Made by a program: the position numbers and the translations under genes. From Bacillota bacterium (GTDB lineage Bacteria; Bacillota_A; Clostridia; Lachnospirales; Bianqueaceae), in the NCBI GenBank assembly GCA_017420625.1, contig JAFOIR010000348.1, forward strand, positions 1-8,530: a stretch of 8,530 bases of DNA, read 5' to 3'. Positions 5,922 through 8,530 of this stretch are shown here, in pieces (positions within the stretch are counted from its first letter, which is position 1; every line of letters begins with the position of its first letter). The notes beneath the pieces are model-generated. The model was not told the DNA's origin and searched no databases. It saw only the letters and a list, made by a program, of their open reading frames with translations.

Positions 5922-6854
5922 TCATTCTAAACCTACTCGTTCACAATACTCTCCCCAATATCCATCATCACCTTCAACGTTATGGAGCCATACATATAAC
6001 AGTATCGCCTCTAAATATTGTTTTTTTCTGTTTAAGAATTGCTTTTTCGGCATTCCTGAATACAAACTGTCAATAGAGAACAGATTGTTCTTCTGTCTGT
6101 AATCATATTCCCAGTACAATGGTTCGCCAGATTTTAGCTGATACATTTCTATATACTTACTTTTTTTCTTATGTTTTGGAGGCCATTGTTCTGGATGATC
6201 ATAATAGTTATTAATATAGTCTTCGCAAAAGTTGAACACATTGACGCCCCGTTCTTCATATGTATCCTTTATCCAATTATCAATTTTTTCACTAATATGA
6301 AAGTCCTCATCCATCAAATTATAAATGCGATGCTGATCTTTTAAGAATCGGTAGATCATTTCAGATTGACCTTCAAGAAACGGGAATCTTTTTATTGCTT
6401 TAGGATATACATCATACGATAATGCACGGAACTCTGCCTCGGAATCATATAAATAGAAGTACTTATCAGCAATGAAGTTTTTCAATTGCATATGCATGTA
6501 CTTTCCTTGTGCTGCATAAAGGCCTACCAACCACTCCTTTATTTCCGCAGAATACTGTTTTACATTTCTCTGTCTATAATTATCTATTTTTTCGTTATGT
6601 AAAATTGTTTCCTCTGAACCGCCGATTGAATCCAGATAATTATTGAAATACTCAAACACATAATTGACGCAAACCTTGGTGTTTTCAGCACGCGCTTCGA
6701 GATTGTATTCGTCAAGGCCATCTTCTTTTCTTCTGTGGGCAATGTATTCGTCGATTCTCATTTGGAATTGTTTTACTCCTTTTTCATATTGCTTATCAAA
6801 CCAACGTATAATTCCTTCAAAAAAAGGGAAATGCCTAGGAGGCAACGTACACAC
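5922..6854 (-). CDS. Unrecognised 310-residue protein, possibly damaged at both ends
   Basis: I do not recognise this protein. It is soluble, rich in Tyr, Phe, Asp, Glu and Lys, with no signal peptide or membrane helix. It may contain a diverged internal duplication: HFPFFEG with a later NYVFEYFNNYLD (residues 8-14 and 64-75) resembles RFPFLEG with NFCEDYINNYYD (156-162 and 208-219), and EKIDN occurs at 88-92 and 189-193. The stated start is a GTG at 6854 with no clear ribosome site. An ATG at 6868 has AAGG 7 bases upstream but is in another frame, which ends after about 25 codons; moving to the main frame needs a -1 shift, possibly at the T7 run in ccctttttttgaagg. A downstream start at 6761 (Met32) has AGGAG about 13-14 bases before it but would lose the first repeat. 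The frame continues beyond the TGA. A consensus promoter lies just upstream. AT-rich, unlike the sulfur locus. Confidence 0.6.
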   Translation of the reverse strand: MCTLPPRHFPFFEGIIRWFDKQYEKGVKQFQMRIDEYIAHRRKEDGLDEYNLEARAENTKVCVNYVFEYFNNYLDSIGGSEETILHNEKIDNYRQRNVKQYSAEIKEWLVGLYAAQGKYMHMQLKNFIADKYFYLYDSEAEFRALSYDVYPKAIKRFPFLEGQSEMIYRFLKDQHRIYNLMDEDFHISEKIDNWIKDTYEERGVNVFNFCEDYINNYYDHPEQWPPKHKKKSKYIEMYQLKSGEPLYWEYDYRQKNNLFSIDSLYSGMPKKQFLNRKKQYLEAILLYVWLHNVEGDDGYWGEYCERVGLE

Positions 6855-6875
6855 AGCACGCTTAGCATTTAGCTA

Positions 6876-6879
6876 CCTT
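6876..6879 (-). promoter_or_regulatory. Ribosome-site candidate for an out-of-frame ATG (6868)
   Basis: AAGG lies 7 bases before the ATG at 6866-6868, about 20-30 bases after the predicted transcription start. This is the best initiation signal near the 5' end of the unknown gene, but its frame encodes only a short hydrophobic peptide (MLSVLCVRCLLGISLFLKEL and on) unless the ribosome shifts frame. It may initiate the main gene through an indel or programmed shift, make a leader peptide, or be chance. Confidence 0.4.
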
Positions 6880-6901
6880 ACCTAGGTCTTACTTCACTTA
6901 A

Positions 6902-6930
6902 AGTATAGCACTCGCATCACCGCTTGTCAA
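6902..6930 (-). promoter_or_regulatory. Consensus sigma-70-type promoter for the unknown gene
   Basis: On the minus strand, TTGACA (6930-6925) is a perfect -35, and TATACT (6907-6902) follows after exactly 17 bases. The -35 lies in the last codons of the DUF3800 gene (Ile-Asp-Lys). The predicted start near 6895 gives a leader of about 40 bases. The unknown gene is therefore probably transcribed on its own, strongly, as well as by read-through. Confidence 0.8.
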
Positions 6931-7624
6931 TTGAGGCACTTAAGTCGATTTTATCCATTCGTCCTCTTTTTCCCTTACCTGGGAAAACACCAAGTCTGAA
7001 TTTAGATGGATTTATCGCCTCTACAACATCTCGAACCACGTCAATATCCTTTGATCGCATATACATTGTATTGACCACAAAATCCGCAAGCTGTATTCCA
7101 TAATGCGTTGCCGAATCATAGTATTTTACAGAAAAGGAATAATCATTATAACAGAACTCGGTTTCAAGATATTTTTGGAGATCCTTCAAGTCATCAACAC
7201 TGATATTTCTGTTATCAACAGCTAGCACGAACTCAAAGGGCTCGTTGTTTGGTAGCAACTGCAATATTACATCGTGAAATAGTAGCTTTACACCGAAATT
7301 GAAAAAGATGTTAGTCTTTTCAATTTCTTTTCGCATATTGCTTTTATTAAACTGAATTGCACATCCATAGAAATTATCTAACACCTGAATTCCATTCAGC
7401 ACCTCCTTTTTTTCCTGAACAGTCATCTCACGTGTTTTCAATTCCCTTGATAGCGGAATGCCTCTTCTCTCTTTATGCCTTTTATTGATTTTTTTATATT
7501 TACTAATTATTTTATGGACTTGATTAGGTTCTCCGAAAGCAATATATCCGCCAATCACAAAATAATTAGTTGGGCTATTCTTATGTATCGAACCCGATTC
7601 ATCCAAATATACAAATATCTTCAA
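6917..7624 (-). CDS. DUF3800 domain protein
   Basis: 235 residues, starting with TTG at 7624, which has GGAGG 6 bases upstream and leads straight into the family's N-terminal strand. Hallmarks of DUF3800 are YLDESG (residues 6-11), ELK (61-63), VDNRN (136-140) and QLADFV (178-183). The conserved acidic residues (D8, E61, D137, D181) suggest an RNase H-like metal-dependent fold, but no reaction is established for most members. The family is common in accessory and mobile regions and sometimes near defence genes. Its TGA (6917-6919) is 62 bases from the GTG of the next gene, whose promoter begins inside this gene. AT-rich codon use suggests horizontal acquisition. The start and motifs look intact. 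Confidence 0.88.
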   Translation of the reverse strand: MKIFVYLDESGSIHKNSPTNYFVIGGYIAFGEPNQVHKIISKYKKINKRHKERRGIPLSRELKTREMTVQEKKEVLNGIQVLDNFYGCAIQFNKSNMRKEIEKTNIFFNFGVKLLFHDVILQLLPNNEPFEFVLAVDNRNISVDDLKDLQKYLETEFCYNDYSFSVKYYDSATHYGIQLADFVVNTMYMRSKDIDVVRDVVEAINPSKFRLGVFPGKGKRGRMDKIDLSASIDKR

Positions 7625-7668
7625 TGCTTTCCTCCGATTTGACCCTCATAATCTCTTATGCCGATATG

Positions 7669-7674
7669 ATTATA
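7669..7674 (-). promoter_or_regulatory. Extended -10 promoter of the DUF3800 gene
   Basis: On the minus strand TGGTATAAT is a perfect -10 with the TGn extension. A weak -35 (TTCAGA, four of six) lies 18 bases upstream, as extended -10 promoters tolerate. The predicted start near 7662 gives a leader of about 38 bases carrying GGAGG before the TTG start. Confidence 0.7.
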
Positions 7675-7723
7675 CCATACTCAATACCAGATTCTGAAGG
7701 GCTTAGTGAGGAAAAAACACTCC

Positions 7724-7751
7724 TTGGCCAACAACGATTTTTTGTTATAGA
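7724..7751 (+). promoter_or_regulatory. Weak candidate promoter for the IS3 transposase
   Basis: TTGGCC (7724-7729) and TATAGA (7746-7751), each four of six to consensus, are 16 bases apart on the plus strand upstream of the transposase. Transcripts would have to pass the hairpin at 7761-7778. This is the best pair I could see in the gap, but a weak one. Confidence 0.3.
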
Positions 7752-7760
7752 ATGCCTTTT

Positions 7761-7784
7761 ATCTGCACTTTTGCAGATCTTTTT
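7761..7784 (+). terminator. Terminator-like hairpin upstream of the transposase
   Basis: ATCTGCA (7761-7767) pairs perfectly with TGCAGAT (7772-7778) around a 4-base loop, followed by cttttt. It is a short intrinsic-terminator shape on the plus strand, 33 bases before the transposase ATG. Such structures can shield a transposase from outside transcription. The stem has only seven pairs, so strength is uncertain. Confidence 0.5.
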
Positions 7785-7816
7785 ATTCCAATATATTTAT
7801 TGCAAGGAGGTAAACA

Positions 7817-8530
7817 ATGAAACGTCAACACTACACGAACGAAGAAAAGGAAAAACTGCTTTTCCGATATGCATCTGAACCAACAGATGTGAAGGATCTG
7901 CTCCAGGAAGCAAGCATTCCCAAAAGCACTTTTAATCAATGGCTGCGGGAATATGACACACAGCATAACTGTCAGAGCGAAAATGATTACAGCCCAAGGA
8001 ACTTCCGGCACCTCAAAGCGCGGAATCTGCACCTGGAAGACATTATCGCAGTCCTGAATGATTCCTACTGTTCTCCCCGGGCATCTCTTCGGGAGCGTCT
8101 GAACGAAGCAGAACGATTGCGAAGTTCCTATAATATCCATTTGGTCTGCGAAGCACTCGGCCTGTCACGCAGCACTTTCTATAACCACATCAAACGCAAT
8201 CATCGTGAACGCGCATGGTTCTTTCTTCGGCGTGAGGAACTCAAAAAACAGATCAGAGAACTGTTTGATGACAGTTCACAGATCTACGGTGCACGGAAAA
8301 TGGCAGCTGTTTTAAGAAAACGGGGCGTTGTTGTCAGCACAAGACTCGTTCGTGAATTGATGGTTGAAATGGGATTGATCAGCGTCCGTGTTTATTCCAA
8401 TTATCTCTACAGCAAAGAATTCGGCAAATACAAAAACTATTTGAAACAGGAATTTGATGTCGATGCTCCAAATAGAATCTGGGTCAGCGATGTAACCTAT
8501 TTCAAGTACAAGGAGAACCCCTACTACATC
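7817..8530 (+). CDS. IS3-family transposase, single frame, cut by the window edge
   Basis: An open frame of 238 codons runs off the right edge. It starts at ATG 7817 with AGGAGG (7805-7810) 6 bases upstream. Order of parts: an N-terminal helix-turn-helix (about residues 6-47), a Leu-rich coiled segment (about 65-100), a second helix-turn-helix (about 104-128, LGLSRSTFYNHIK), an HTH_21-like region (about 143-187, IYGARKMAAVLRKRG), and the start of the rve/DDE integrase core at NRIWVSDVTYFK, where D225 is the first catalytic Asp. The rest of the core (second Asp and Glu) lies outside. Most IS3 members split orfA and orfB and join them by a -1 frameshift; here both parts read continuously in one frame. 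The left terminal repeat should lie between 7625 and 7816, but I could not fix it without the right end. Confidence 0.93.
   Translation, partial: MKRQHYTNEEKEKLLFRYASEPTDVKDLLQEASIPKSTFNQWLREYDTQHNCQSENDYSPRNFRHLKARNLHLEDIIAVLNDSYCSPRASLRERLNEAERLRSSYNIHLVCEALGLSRSTFYNHIKRNHRERAWFFLRREELKKQIRELFDDSSQIYGARKMAAVLRKRGVVVSTRLVRELMVEMGLISVRVYSNYLYSKEFGKYKNYLKQEFDVDAPNRIWVSDVTYFKYKENPYYI
7817..8530 (+). mobile_element. IS3-family insertion sequence, left part
   Basis: The transposase marks an IS3-family element whose left end is upstream of 7817 and whose right end is beyond the window. Boundaries, terminal inverted repeats and target duplication cannot be set from this sequence; the start given is that of the gene only. 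Confidence 0.75.

Noticed and set aside
5826..5924. TGA read as Trp through an altered genetic code
   Set aside because: TGA is a normal end for other genes here (CGGC-domain and DUF3800) and Trp is encoded by TGG throughout, so a point mutation is simpler.
7638..7655. ttgaccctcataat as a third copy of the ttgacccactatcgtcccc repeat
   Set aside because: Only ttgaccc matches without gaps; the rest needs several gaps and mismatches, so it is not supported.
7745..8140. A minus-strand open frame of 131 codons
   Set aside because: It lies wholly antisense to the IS3 transposase, has no ribosome site or recognisable motif, and is a coding shadow.
1..8530. CRISPR arrays, tRNA or rRNA genes
   Set aside because: No regularly spaced repeats, cloverleaf-like segments or conserved rRNA sequence were seen on reading both strands.

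Overview
The window looks like chromosomal DNA from an anaerobic, probably gut-associated member of the Bacillota. The reasons are an oxygen-sensitive dissimilatory-type sulfite reductase, strong AGGAGG-type ribosome binding sites, GTG and TTG starts, and Firmicutes-type protein families. I cannot name the species. It has two parts. Positions 1 to about 5680 hold a compact sulfur-metabolism locus of roughly balanced base composition. From about 5780 to the right edge lies visibly AT-richer accessory DNA ending in an insertion sequence.

The left part is a six-gene operon on the minus strand: asrA (4869 to 3844), asrB (3854 to 3060), asrC (3036 to 2014), a formate/nitrite-family channel (1986 to 1204), a CGGC-domain protein (1211 to 774) and a two-cluster ferredoxin-like protein (728 to 15). 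AsrABC reduces sulfite to sulfide with NADH. The channel is the likely exit for hydrosulfide, as known for a related channel beside asrABC in Clostridioides difficile. The last two genes encode cysteine-rich proteins of unproven role, probably in electron transfer or metal/sulfide handling.

Divergent from asrA on the plus strand is a Crp/Fnr-family regulator (4987 to 5649). Between them lies a perfect 18-base palindrome (4935-4952). Its centre is about 41.5 bases upstream of the start site predicted from the asrA -10 box, which is the classical class II activation position. It also covers the likely -35 of the regulator gene. This suggests one operator that activates asr and limits the regulator's own synthesis. 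A strong intrinsic terminator follows the regulator.

Between the parts is a small repeat cluster (5672-5783). A 16-base sequence at 5768-5783 recurs exactly, in the same orientation, at 1-16, where it touches the stop codon of the last operon gene. The sulfite locus is therefore bracketed by direct copies of one sequence, possibly the end of a mobile element.

The right part has two minus-strand genes: a DUF3800 protein (7624 to 6917, TTG start, extended -10 promoter) and an unrecognised protein (6854 to 5922). The second has a consensus promoter whose -35 overlaps the last codons of the DUF3800 gene. Both ends of this gene are odd: the best ATG and ribosome site are out of frame with the main reading frame, and the frame stays open for 31 codons past its TGA. 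The two may form an accessory, possibly defence-related pair, but that is inference. At the right edge an IS3-family transposase (7817 onward) reads out of the window in a single frame, preceded by a terminator-like hairpin.
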